In this document: in pieces, positions 1 through 9,454 of the stretch
Position numbering within the stretch: the first letter of the stretch is position 1
Layout: each line of letters starts with the position of its first letter
DNA from: Haplomitrium mnioides
Taxonomy: Eukaryota > Marchantiophyta > Haplomitriopsida > Calobryales
NCBI GenBank assembly: GCA_049999725.1
Contig: JBNGIS010007902.1
Coordinates: 34,170 to 58,293, forward strand
Direction: 5' to 3'
DNA length: 24,124 nt
The notes under the pieces: generated by a model
Databases searched by the model: none
Told to the model about the DNA's origin: nothing
Seen by the model: the letters and a program-made list of their open reading frames with translations, nothing else
Program-made: the position numbers and the translations under genes

Positions 1-190
1 CTCATCCTCTTCTAAAGTAGTTTATCTAGACTCCCTCTTTCACTTTAATTCGTTGACTTTCTCTCCTCGTGCCACGTGTCCATCTCTCTATGATAGCAAT
101 TGCTTTTTGCTACTCTAACTTAGTAATAGCTTTCTAGACATAGTTGACATTATTTTGAGCTATGGCTTACTAAAGTTAGTGATCGTTACA
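1..190. other. Unassigned DNA abutting truncated gypsy copy A
   Basis: No coding or structural feature is recognised. Homology to the gypsy family seen at 6850-9055 begins abruptly at about 190. The last bases before the break read GTTACA, compatible with the CA end of another LTR, so this may be the edge of a different element inserted into copy A. A CACGTG core lies near 73. The identity is not known. Confidence 0.4.
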
Positions 191-2279
191 CATCGCATCT
201 TTGAGTCATTGAAATGCTTCTTGCTCTTTGGTCATCCATTAAAACTTTGCCTCCTTGTTTAACAAATCTGTAAGTGGTGCAGCAACATGAGCATAGTAAT
301 GGATGAATCTTCCATAAAAATTTTCCAATCAATTGAAAGGTTGAACATCCTTTGCATCATTTGACGATAACCACTTTGTTATAGCCTTAATCTTCTCTTC
401 CTCTTTCTTGATGCCATCCGCAAATACTTTATGTCCTAGATAAGTCACCTCTTGCTTCCAAAACTTGCACTTGGACTTCTTGCAATAAAACTTCCAATTG
501 CATAATCTTTGTAATACTTACTTATCTAATAAATCATCAAAAACTCGATGCATTTGATTCATAAAGATTTTAGAAGCATTAGTGAGGCCAAATGTAAGAA
601 CCTTCCACTCAAAATGCCTATACCTTGTATGAAAAGCCATTTTTGGCACATCACTTGGCTTGATAGGAATTTGCCAATAACCACTTCAAAGATTCAACTT
701 AGAAAAAAATCGTATACTACTCAATTGATCCAAAAAATCATCAATACAAGGTAGAAGATAGGCATTCTTCACTATTTGATTGTTCAAGCCTCAATAATCT
801 GTATAAATATGAAATCCACCATCTTTCTTTGCACAAAGAATACCTGAGCTTTCCAAGACAAAGTACTTTGTTGAATGAAATTATTCTCAAGAAGATCCGT
901 CAATGTCTTTTGAAGCTCCTCTTATTCTTGTGGTGATAGCTGATATATAGGTCGATTATAAAGAGTACTTCCTTGTATCAACTCAATAAAAAAAGGCATT
1001 TTGTGATCATGTGGCAACCCTTTTGGCAAATCCCTTGGAAACACATATGCAAACTACTTCAAAATATCATCTATCATTGAGGTCTTTCCTCCCTCCTTAC
1101 TCAAGTCCATGATGGGCTTGATCCAAACAATAAAGCTATACAAGTCTTGCTCCACTAAATTAACATGTTGAACTAATTTAGGCTTCTTCACCAACGATGT
1201 CGAGCACCCCAAAAGAAATTTCTTACCTTGTAAAGTAACTTGAATTTGTCACTTTGCCCAATCAAATTGAGTAGACCAATCTTCAAGCCAAGGCCACCTT
1301 AAAATGATGTCATATTGTACAGGTGCAATAACAAGTTGCATAGATTCCACGTACTCTTTTCCAAATCTTAGAAGGAATGGCTTTTGAGAGAAAAACACGT
1401 CATACTTTTGGCTATCGGCTATAGTCACAACACTCCCATTGACAGGCCTAAATTTTTATTTGATTATCTTAGCAAAACATAGTGGCATAAAACTTTCAGA
1501 ACTCTTCTTATCCACCAACATTCTACAAGATTACTCCTCAATCATACCATCTAGATGGAATAAAGTACTTCCATTCTTATCAAAATTTTAATTCTATTAG
1601 AGCTTGCAAAGTTTTGAGTATATTGTTCAAATAGTTGAAGACAGGTCCTAGCTTCTATAGCAGTAAGTTATGAGTCATACCTCTTCGCCATACTCATTGC
1701 TTCTTTGAATTGAGTATGATCTCTCATAGTAACTTCTATTCTCGTGCGAGGCTTCAATCCTCCAACAAAGTGGTCTAGTGTTTCTTCTTCTCTTATATTT
1801 GGAATTTGCATAATTGTATCTTGAAAGTGTGTAGCATAGCTTCTCATTGTATTAAGTTACTTCAATTCGGCCAATCAATCTCTTGCTGTTTTTGAAGCAT
1901 TTATAACCCTAAATCTTGAAATCATCGCTTTTTTGAACTCACACCAAGAAACAATAAGAGCAACAAATCCACGTTGTGCTTGTTCTACTTGATATCTCCA
2001 CCAAGTCTTAGCAACTCCCTCTAATTGACTTGGCGCAAATAGAATTTGTCAACCATCTTATCTAATATTTGTAGCCTCAAAATATTGCTCACAATCGAAT
2101 ATAAAGCTTTTAGATGCACCACAAACCATCTTCCCATCATATGCTTTTGGCTATGGAAATCGCTCATAACTCTCTTCTTCCGTAAAAATAGCTCTTTCTT
2201 TCATTCTTCCTTCCAAAATCCGTGAAAGATGTTCAAACCATTGTTCCATTGCTTGAATCATCACATCTTGATTATTCAT
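191..2279 (-). pseudogene. Degraded gag-pol (gag, protease, partial RT) of copy A
   Basis: The start is the ATG at 2279, placed like the gag start of copy C. Read on the minus strand, about 2279-1570 gives a retrotransposon gag capsid with motifs FDCEQYFEATNI, SQLEGVAKTWW and LIVSWCEF. The protease region follows; its active-site triplet at about 1504-1512 reads D-K-K instead of D-S/T-G. RT homology runs from about 950 to 200, but a 72-bp in-frame segment holding the FLDD catalytic motif of copy C is absent at about 513-518. Several in-frame stops interrupt gag and pol. It encodes no working enzyme. Identification as gypsy gag-pol is firm because it aligns along its whole length with copy C. 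Confidence 0.8.
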
Positions 2280-2304
2280 ATAAATCACCACCAAAAAAAC
2301 GAAT

Positions 2305-2320
2305 CGTAGCTCTCATACCA
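2305..2320 (-). other. Primer-binding site of copy A
   Basis: The minus strand reads TGGTATGAGAGCTACG, one base after the LTR end. It differs by one base in the first twelve from TGGTATCAGAGC, the complement of the 3' end of plant initiator tRNA-Met. Confidence 0.8.
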
Positions 2321-2321
2321 A

Positions 2322-2711
2322 TGTAAAAGAACTCAAGAATCAAATCCAAATAGGCAAGAACTCATAGTGAACTCTAATAGAGTTCTTCAACCAAAAGAAA
2401 CTCAAGACCCAAGCTAAGACCAAGAGTGCAAGCAAAAGCCAAGCAACCAAAGAACCCAAGTGATTCGAGAGGAACTTCACAATAAAGAGTAGGGCTATGA
2501 AGCTCTTCTATCTATACAAGAGAAGAGGGTGTCATCTATTTTCTTCACTTACAAGTTACTTCTAATTTCAACCCTAAAAATGAGTCTATACTAAAAGTGA
2601 CTTCAAAGGCAAGAAATCTTATCTCAACCCTAAAAAAAACTCTTTACCACTTTCTTTACTCCTCTCTATTTTTTTTTATAAATAGTATAATCTTATACTT
2701 GTACTATTACA
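2322..2711 (-). repeat. 5' LTR of gypsy copy A
   Basis: 390 bp. Read on the minus strand it starts TGTAATAGTACAAG and ends GAGTTCTTTTACA, next to the PBS. It shares these termini and the body with the LTRs at 4510-4912, 9056-9454, 13030-13458 and, inverted, 3139-3702. The TATA-like position near 2508-2516 is decayed (CTATCTATA on the plus strand). The ends are exact TG...CA. Confidence 0.88.
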
Positions 2712-2716
2712 AATAT

Positions 2717-3138
2717 GATAAGAAAGAGTCATTGACTTGTTACACTAGTTCAATAATGTGAAATGTGTAAGTTCAATGTACTAGACTCAAGTAAACTCAC
2801 TAATATTTGAATTCAAGATAAAATCATGTATATCTATAACGAGAATGCTTTAGCAAAAGAAAGAAAAGCTTTGCAAACCTATGTAAAAAAAATGAATCGA
2901 GAATATGTTATCTGACATGCTTTAGCGAGACTTTTGCCGCAATATCTGCTTTTTTTTGTGATTTTGTTGCAATATCTGCTCATTCCTGCAATTTTGCTAC
3001 AATCTCATTTTTGCTGATCTAGTTTGTTGCGGATGGCATACCAATGTGTTAGAATATTGTGTTTTTATTCTGATCTTTTCTTGGTATGTTGGCAATTAGC
3101 TCACTATGGTTTGTTGTGCATGGTACACCACTGTGTTG
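2717..3138. other. Spacer between copy A and copy B/D
   Basis: AT-rich sequence with no gene. It holds a three-unit 30-bp minisatellite (2938-3027). At about 3050-3110 is a segment that resembles the DNA immediately downstream of the same element's 3' end (13697-13750), sharing TGATCTTTTCTTG and TTGGCAATT. Otherwise I see nothing assignable. Confidence 0.6.
2938..3027. repeat. 30-bp minisatellite, three units
   Basis: Units start at 2938, 2968 and 2998, each exactly 30 bp. Units one and two share GCAATATCTGCT and the closing ATTTTG; unit three is more diverged (ACAATCTC, AGTTTG). A fourth unit seems to begin at 3028 and is lost at once. Confidence 0.7.
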
Positions 3139-3276
3139 TGTAATAGTGTAAGCACGATGTTGTGCTATTTATAAAAAAACATAGAGGAGTGAAGAAAGTC
3201 AGAGGGTCACTTTTAGAGTTGAAGTGAGAAAAGATTACTTGCCTTTGAGGTTACTTTTAGATAAGTAAGATAAGAT

Positions 3277-3428
3277 CACTTTTAGGGTTGAAATTGTGAG
3301 TGACTTGTAAATCTCACTTTTAGAGTTGAAATTATGAGTGACTTATAAATCTTTCTTTTAGGGTTGAAATTAGAAGTAACTTATAAATGATCACTTTTAG
3401 GGTTGAAATTGGAAGTAACTTGTAAGTG
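3277..3428 (+). repeat. 38-bp repeat x4 inside U3 of the LTR
   Basis: Units start at 3277, 3315, 3353 and 3392. The core is CACTTTTAGGGTTGAAATT followed by a GTGACTTGTAA-like tail. The 3' LTR of the same element has two units (12898, 12937), and copy C LTRs have about one. Confidence 0.82.
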
Positions 3429-3458
3429 AAGGAAGGGGGATGACACATTCTTCTCTTG

Positions 3459-3467
3459 TATAAATAG
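3459..3467 (+). promoter_or_regulatory. TATA box of B/D 5' LTR
   Basis: TATAAATAG, conserved at the equivalent place in the B/D 3' LTR (13003-13012) and, inverted, in the LTRs at 4696-4704, 9242-9250 and 13212-13220. This is the family's core promoter. Confidence 0.72.
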
Positions 3468-3703
3468 AAGGGCTTCATAGCTCTACTCTTCATTTTGGAA
3501 TTCCCTTTCAAATTACTTGGGTTCTTTGGTTGCTTGGCTTTTGCTTGCACTGTTGATCTTAGCTTGGACCTTGAGTTGCATAATTCTATTAGAGTTATCT
3601 TGTAGTGACTTTGCTTGGCTTATTGGGATTTGGTTGAAGAACTCTATTAAAGCTCACTATGAGTACTTACTCATTTGGAGTTTGTCTTTAAGTTCTTTTA
3701 CAT

Positions 3704-3719
3704 TGGTATTAGAGCTATG
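3704..3719 (+). other. Primer-binding site of copy B/D
   Basis: TGGTATTAGAGCTATG, one base after the LTR. It has a single C-to-T change from the initiator tRNA-Met complement TGGTATCAGAGC. Confidence 0.85.
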
Positions 3720-3750
3720 TTTTTTTTGTGGTGAGTTACATAGAGAATCA

Positions 3751-4509
3751 ATGAGTGGTGGTTCAAGCGATGCAACAACAGCTTGAACATCTTTCACGCA
3801 TTTTGGAAGTAAGAAAGAAAGAACAACTTTTCAAGAAGAAAAGAGTTATGGTCAATTTCCAACGCCAAAAGCATATGATAGGAAGATAGTTTTTGGTGTA
3901 TTTGAGAACTTCATATTTGATTGTAAGCAATATTTTGAAGCTACAAACATTAGAGAAGGTGGTCGACAAATTCTATTTGTAGCAAGTCAATTAGAAGGAT
4001 TGCAAAGACTCAGTAGAGATATCAAATAGAACAAGCACAACGTGGATTTGTTGCTCTTATTGTTTCTTGGTGTGAACTCAAAGAAGCGATGATTTCAAGA
4101 TTTAGAGTTGTAAATGCTTCAAAAGTAGCAAGAGATTGATTGGCCAAATAAAACAACTTGGTATAGTAAGAAGCTATGTTACACACTTTTATGATACAAT
4201 TATGAAAATTTTTGATGTAAGAGAACAAGAAGCACCAGACTGTTTTATTCAGAGATTGAAGCCTCATACAAGAATGGAAGTGACAATGAAAGTGCACGCT
4301 CAGTTAGAAAAAGCAATAGGAAGGGGGAGCGGCATGACTCATTATTTATTGCTATAGAAGCTAGGTCACATCCTCAACCATTCAAATGACATACTCAGAA
4401 CTTCACAAGCTCTAATGGAATTAAAATCTCAACACAAATTTGAAGTACCTTGTTCCATCTTGATGGTATGATTAAGGAGTACTCTTGTAGAATGTTGGTG
4501 GATAGCGAG
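3751..4509 (+). pseudogene. Broken gag and start of protease, copy B/D
   Basis: Capsid-type gag of the gypsy family. The minus-strand gags of copies A and C align throughout: FDCKQYFEATNI at about 3918, SQLEG at about 3985, then PFK and QNFTSSN before the protease. Damage includes stops near the N terminus, a 1-bp loss after SQLEG (3999-4001) and conversion of the paired tryptophan codons TGG TGG to CAG TAG. A TGA at 4441-4443 separates gag from protease, and the same stop is present in copy C. No CCHC zinc knuckle lies between them. The segment ends at MLVDSE, exactly where copy C is inserted; the reading resumes at 9460. Confidence 0.85.
4505..4509. repeat. Left target-site duplication of copy C
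   Basis: GCGAG here pairs with ATGAG at 9455-9459. Intact copy C has GTGAG at the same internal position, so each flank differs from the inferred target by one transition. Confidence 0.8.
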
Positions 4510-4912
4510 TGTAAAAGAACTCAAGGATTGAATCCAAATGAGTAAGAACTCATAGTGAACTCTAATACAGTTATTTAACCAAATGCAACTCAAGGCTCAA
4601 GCTAAGACCAACAATGCAAGCAAAAGCCAAGCAACCAAAGAACCCAAATGATTCAAGAAAAACTCCAGAATGAGAAGTAGGGTTATGAAGCCTTTCTATT
4701 TATACACAAGAAGAGGATGTCATCCCCCTTTCTTCACTTACAAGTCACTTCCAATTTCAATCCTAAAAGTGACCATGTACCACTTCACTTTAAGTAACTT
4801 CAAAAGCAAGTATTCTTAAAATGATTTCAATCTTAAAAGTGACCCCCTACTACTTCCTTCACTCCTCTCTATTTTTTTATATATGGCACAACATCATGCT
4901 TGTACTATTACA
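4510..4912 (-). repeat. 3' LTR of copy C
   Basis: 403 bp. The plus strand runs TGTAAAAGAACTC to TTGTACTATTACA. It pairs with the LTR at 9056-9454 and ends at the GCGAG duplication. A TATA equivalent lies at 4696-4704. It contains a single copy of the unit that is amplified in the B/D LTRs. Confidence 0.92.
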
Positions 4913-4930
4913 TAATCTTTGACTTCTAAT
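4913..4930 (-). other. Weak polypurine tract of copy C
   Basis: On the minus strand, the 18 bases before the 3' LTR read GATTAGAAGTCAAAGATT. The B/D element has GATTGAAGAGCAATGAG in the same position. The tract overlaps the pol stop codon and is purine-rich, but interrupted by pyrimidines in both copies. Confidence 0.5.
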
Positions 4931-6390
4931 CGATAACATCCTTGTAATAACCAGTAGTTTCAAATAATCGAATTGCCTCTTGAGCATTTCTAAGGTTTGA
5001 ACATGGATCCCAAGGAGCATCATTTAGTGTATATCCCTTCCACAAAACTTTATAGTGAACTTGAGAATGTCGCCCACGCTTGAAGACTCGTTTAGCCAAA
5101 ATAGTATCCCCCTCATATTCTTCATGACCATTTAGAACTATAGATGGATGAGGAATTTGAACATTGTTTAACAAACCAAAAGGACTAGAAACAAAAGGCT
5201 TAAGTGTACAGACATGAAATACATAATGAATCTTCATGTGGAGAGGAAGATCAAGTTTGTACGAGACAAGAGAAATAACTTGAGAAATTAAGAAATGACC
5301 AATCCAAGCCAGAGATAACTTACGAACTTGAGTATCTAAAGACCAAGGAAGATCATGAGTAGAAAGAATAACTTGGTCATCTAAAACATAAGAAAAATCA
5401 CGATGATGTTTATTGACATATTGTTTTGCCAATTTTGAGCAATAACAAGATGGTTTTGAGCATCTTGCAAAGAGGAAGATAAATAAGATAGAAAGATAGA
5501 AAGACTTAGAATATTGGAAGAAGAAGGAGAAAGCAAACCATTGAAAACAATAGGATGTTGACCAAAATCAAAAAAGAAAGAAGAAAATATAATACTTGCT
5601 TGTTTGGAGTTGTTGTATACAAACTCCATAGTCAACAAGAAATTATCCCAATCTGTGTGATGAATATTGATAAATGCTAGAAGCATATCCTCCACAATTC
5701 GATTTTCACTTTCAATTTGCTCATCTGTTTGAGGATGATAAGCTGTAGACAGAGATAGCTTCGTACCCAAAGATGTGAACAACTCTAACCAAAACTTCTC
5801 TATGAAGTGTGGATCCCTATCAGATATTAACACCTTTGGCATTCCATTATATTGAAAGATGGTATCGACGTAAATCTTCGCCAATCTTGGAGCCTCCACC
5901 GTATCCATCATTAGTGCTAGATGAGTTTGCTTGCTTAGCTTATCCACAAACACCACAGTGGTCGTAAACTTATAATGTGTGGTTGGAAGCAAAGAAACAA
6001 GGTCCAAACTTATATATTCCCAACGAGCAGTAGGAATTGGTAGTGGTTGAAGAAGGCCAACTCGTTTTTAATTTGAAGCCTTGTCTCGCTAATAACTTTC
6101 ACAAGAAAAAACAAAGCCACAAACATCTCTGGCTAAGTTTGGCCACCACTAAGTGTGTTGAAGTAGCTCCATAGTCTTGTCTACTCCAAGATGCTTAGAG
6201 ATTGGAATGTCATGTGATTTTTGTAAACGGGCCATTCAAAGCGCATCATCTAGTAGAACATATATTTGTGGCATTGATAGAGAATACCATTCCATATTGA
6301 AAAAAGCATGACACTCACTATCTTTGACTACCAAACATACCCTAACAAGATTAAATAAAGCATCTTCATGTAACTTTTGTTGAAAGCCGA
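4926..6390 (-). pseudogene. Integrase and chromodomain of copy C
   Basis: The C-terminal part of pol. An H2C2 zinc-binding region lies at about 6220-6060 (HLGVDKTMELLQ, WWPNLA, CESY); its last cysteine is Y and several stops interrupt it. The catalytic core at about 6007-5440 keeps all three acidic residues: D of LDLVSLLPT, D of LISDRDPHF and E in HPQTDEQIESEN. After a frameshift near 5425 comes an intact 168-codon stretch, 5432-4926. It ends in a chromodomain (about 5145-4960) with EYEGDTILAKRVF, HYKVLWKGY and NDAPWDP. Chromodomains of this type are thought to steer integration to marked chromatin. Two of three aromatic-cage positions (W and Y of LWKGY) are kept. The stop lies 13 bp from the LTR. 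Confidence 0.87.
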
Positions 6391-6393
6391 CAC

Positions 6394-8300
6394 TCATTGG
6401 TCATCAAGATGCATCATACTAACATTTGCAACCTCCAATGTATGTATTCGATCATCTGGTCTTTGTGACACTACATCAGAAATAGTGTGGAATCTTCTTA
6501 GCTTATACTCTAACTTGATATTAGAGAGTTGTAGTTGATCTTCCCATTGATGATGACGACTTGCTATATTTTCCAAGTGAATTGATTGTAGCAAGGGCTT
6601 GTGATCAGCGCACATAAGTACATGCTTTCCTAAAAGATAGTTTCTCCAAGCTTAGTAGCATAAACCATCGCCAATTGCTCTCTATCCCTTGTAAAATAAC
6701 TTTTCTTTGCTGTATTTAGTCGATGTGACATGAAGACAATTGGATGAAGTCTATTCTCAAACTCTTATTGCAACATTGCTCCAATAAAAAAATTAGAAGC
6801 ATCAAAATCAACTATGCAACTTGCTTTTAGATCATATGGTTGTAGAATTGGACAAGAAGACACCGCATCCTTGAGTTGTTGAAATGCATTTTGCTCCTTG
6901 GTTGTCCATTGAAACTTTGCCTCTTTGCCTAGCAGATACGTAAGTGGTGCAACAATATGAACATAGTAATGGATGAATCTTTGATAAAAACTTGCCCATC
7001 AATTAAAAGCTCGAACATCCTTTGCATCAATTGATGTTGGCCATTCGGTAATAACCTTAATTTTCTCTTCCTCTATGTTAATACCATTCGCAGACACTGT
7101 ATGTTCTAAGTAAGTCACCTCTTGCTTCCAAAACCCAAACTTAGACTTTTTGCAATAAAACTTCCAATTGCTTAGTCTTTGCAATACTTCTTTGAGATGA
7201 TCACAATGTTCAACATCACTTTTACTAAAAATAAGGATATCATCCAAGAACACCAATACTGACTTATCCAATAACCCATCAAAAACTTGATGCATTTGAT
7301 CTATAAATATCGTCAAAGCATTAGTAAGGTCAAATGTAAGAACCTTCTACTCAAAATACCCATATCTTGTACAAAAGGTTGTCTTTGGCACATCACTTAA
7401 CTTAATAGGAATTTGCCAATAGCCATTTCAAAGATCCAACTTAGAAAAAAATTGCACACCACTCAATTGATCCAACAAATCATCAATACGAGATAGAAGA
7501 TATGCATTCTTCACTATTTGGTTGTTCAAACCTCAATAATCTATACAATGTCAAAACTCACCATCTTTCTTTGGTATAAAGAATATTAGAGCTCCCCAAG
7601 ACAAAGTACTATGTTGAATGAAATCCTTCTCAAGCAGATCCATCAAGGTCTTTCAAAGCTTCTCTATCTCTTTTGGTGATAGCCGATATATAGGTCGATT
7701 ATAAGAAGTACTTCTTGGTCTCAACTCAATTGAAAAAGGCATTTCTTAATCCTCTGGTAACTTTTTTAGAAAATTCTTTAGAAATACATTCACAAACTCC
7801 TTCAAAATATCATCTATCATTGAGATAAGTTCACTTTTTCTCCCTCTTTACTCAAGTCTATAATAGGCTTGATCCAAATAGCAAAGACAAGCAACTCTTG
7901 CTCCATTGAATAAATATGCTAAATTGATTTAGACTTCTTTATCAAAGGTGTTGAGCACCCCAAAAGAAATTTCTTACCTTGTAAGGTAACTTGAATTTGT
8001 CGTTGTACCCAATCAAATTGACCAGCTCTATCTCCAATGCAACCCTAAAATGATGTCATATTGTATTGATGCAATAATAAATTGCATAGATTTTGTATAC
8101 TTTTTCCAATCCTTAGCAGGAATGGCTTTTGAGAGCAAAACACATCATGATTTTTTCCATCAGCCATAGTCACAACACTCTACTTAATAGACCAAAATTT
8201 TGCTTTGATGATCTTAGCAAAACGTAGTGATATAATATTTTCAGAACTCTCACTATCCACCAACATTCTACAAGAGTGCTCCACAATCATATCATCAAGA
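6394..8300 (-). pseudogene. Protease, RT and RNase H of copy C
   Basis: Protease lies at about 8300-7850; its active-site triplet at 8249-8257 reads D-S-E in place of D-S/T-G (LVDSESSEN). RT spans about 7770-6990. The 7316-6999 segment is open and carries the catalytic FLDDILIFSK, then NWKFYCKKSKFGFW and a thumb-like WPTSIDAKDVRAF. RNase H spans about 6830-6394 with acidic residues in DASNFFIGAML, REQLAMVYA and ADHKPLLQS. The open pieces fall in different frames (RT and RNase H differ from gag), so at least two frameshifts lie here, plus stops in the protease-RT linker. The enzyme set and order are typical of Ty3/gypsy. Confidence 0.86.
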
Positions 8301-8314
8301 TGGAACAAGGTACT

Positions 8315-9028
8315 TCAAATTCTTGTCAAAATTTTAACTCTATTAGAGCTTGTGAAGTTTTGGGTATACAGTTCGAATGGTTGAGAATGTTGTCTAACTT
8401 CTATAGCAGTAAGTAATGAGACATGCCTCTTTGCCATTCGCATTGCTTCTTCTAATTGAGTGGGCTTTCTCATTGTAGCTTCCATTCTTATGCGAGGCTT
8501 TAATCCTTGAACAAAGCAGTCTAGTGCTTCTTCTTCTTCTTCTCTTATATCAAGAATTTGCATCATTGTATACTCAAAATGCGCAACATAGCCTCTCACT
8601 ATACCAAGTTGCTTCAATTTGGCCAATCAATCTCTTGCTACCTTTCAAGCATTTACAACCCTAAATCTTTAAATCGCTGCTTCTTTGAGTTCACACCAAG
8701 AAACAATAAGAGCAACAAATAGACATTGTGCTTTTTCTATTTGATAACTCCACCAAGTCTTTGCAACTCCTTCTAATTGACTTGTCGCAAATATAATTTG
8801 TCGACCATTTTCTTTAATGTTTGTAGCTTCAAAATATTGCTCACAATCAAATATAAAGTTCTCTAATGCACCACAAACCATCTTCTCATCATATGCATTT
8901 GGCATTGGAAATCATTTATAACTCTCTTCTTCTCGAAAAGTTGCTCTTTCTTTCATTCTCACTTCGAAAATGTGTGAAAGATACTCAAGCCGTTGTTCCA
9001 TCACTTGATTCTCCATATAACTCGCCAT
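8315..9028 (-). pseudogene. gag of copy C, nearly open
   Basis: The start is the ATG at 9028, eleven bases past the PBS (MASYMENQVMEQRL). A gag capsid domain follows at about 8905-8669: FIFDCEQYFEATN, SQLEGVAKTWW and ALIVSWCELKEA. Then 8626-8315 continues with LKQLGIVRGYVAHFEYTMMQ and LDCFVQGLKPRIRMEATM. Stops near 8937 and 8640 break it, with the frame otherwise kept. The frame closes at a TGA (8315-8317) shared with copy B/D, after which the protease reads on in the same frame. There is no CCHC nucleocapsid motif, unusual for a gypsy gag. Confidence 0.86.
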
Positions 9029-9038
9029 CAAAAGAAAT

Positions 9039-9054
9039 CATAGCTCTGATACCA
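9039..9054 (-). other. Primer-binding site of copy C
   Basis: The minus strand reads TGGTATCAGAGCTATG. The first twelve bases are a perfect complement to the 3' end of plant initiator tRNA-Met. One base separates it from the LTR. Confidence 0.92.
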
Positions 9055-9055
9055 A

Positions 9056-9454
9056 TGTCAAAGAACTCAAGAACCAAATCCAAATGAGTAAGTACTCATA
9101 GTGAACTCTAATAGAGTTCTTCAACCAAATGCAACTCAATGCCGAAGCTAAGACCAAGAGTGCAAGCAAAAGCCAGACAACCAAAGAACTCAAATGATTC
9201 GAGAGGAACTCTAGAATGAGAAGTAGGGCTATGAAACCCTTCTATTTATATAAGAGAAAAAAATGTCATTCCCCTTTTTCACTTACAATTCACTTCCAAT
9301 TTCAACCCTAAAAGTGACCATATTCCACTTCTTAAAGTAACTTCAAAAGTAAGTAATATTAAAATGATTTCAATCCTAAAAGTAACCCCTACCCCTTCCT
9401 TCACTCCTCTCTATTTTCTTATAAATAGCACATCCTCATGTTTGTACTATTACA
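9056..9454 (-). repeat. 5' LTR of copy C
   Basis: 399 bp. The plus strand runs TGTCAAAGAACTC to TTGTACTATTACA. It pairs with 4510-4912. TATA at 9242-9250 on the minus strand (TATAAATAG) is intact. It is followed directly by ATGAG (9455-9459), the right target duplication, and then by the interrupted B/D coding sequence. Confidence 0.92.

Larger units (their letters stand above)
191..2711 (-). mobile_element. Ty3/gypsy chromovirus copy A, 5' half only
   Basis: On the minus strand the order is 5' LTR (2322-2711), initiator-Met PBS (2305-2320), gag, protease and RT, matching copy C at 6860-9454. RNase H, integrase, chromodomain and 3' LTR are missing because homology stops at about 190. Either a deletion or another insertion at the window edge explains this. 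The base pairs to the right of the LTR (AATAT, 2712-2716) would be its target duplication, but the partner copy is not in the window. The coding part carries stops and indels, so it is a dead relic. Confidence 0.85.
3139..3702 (+). repeat. 5' LTR of copy B/D
   Basis: 564 bp, starting TGTAATAGTGTAAGC and ending AGTTCTTTTACA one base before the PBS. It is longer than other LTRs of the family because it carries four copies of a 38-bp internal repeat (3277-3428). A good TATA box lies at 3459-3467 (TATAAATAG), downstream of that repeat, so the repeat sits in U3 and transcription should begin at about 3490. Confidence 0.9.
4510..9454 (-). mobile_element. Complete Ty3/gypsy chromovirus copy C (4945 bp)
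   Basis: A structurally complete element in the minus orientation: 5' LTR 9056-9454, PBS 9039-9054, gag-pol 9028-4926, 3' LTR 4510-4912. Both LTRs have TG...CA ends. A chromodomain at the end of integrase places it among the chromoviruses. Its short LTRs (about 400 bp) and small size recall the Reina lineage, but that placement is inference. It carries several frameshifts and stops, and the two LTRs differ at roughly one position in eight to ten by eye, so it is old and inactive by itself. It is inserted in the protease codons of copy B/D, an older member of the same family. Confidence 0.92.

Noticed and set aside
3517-3786. 89-codon plus-strand frame starting in the 5' LTR
   Set aside because: It crosses the LTR, PBS and leader; the true gag is downstream in other frames.
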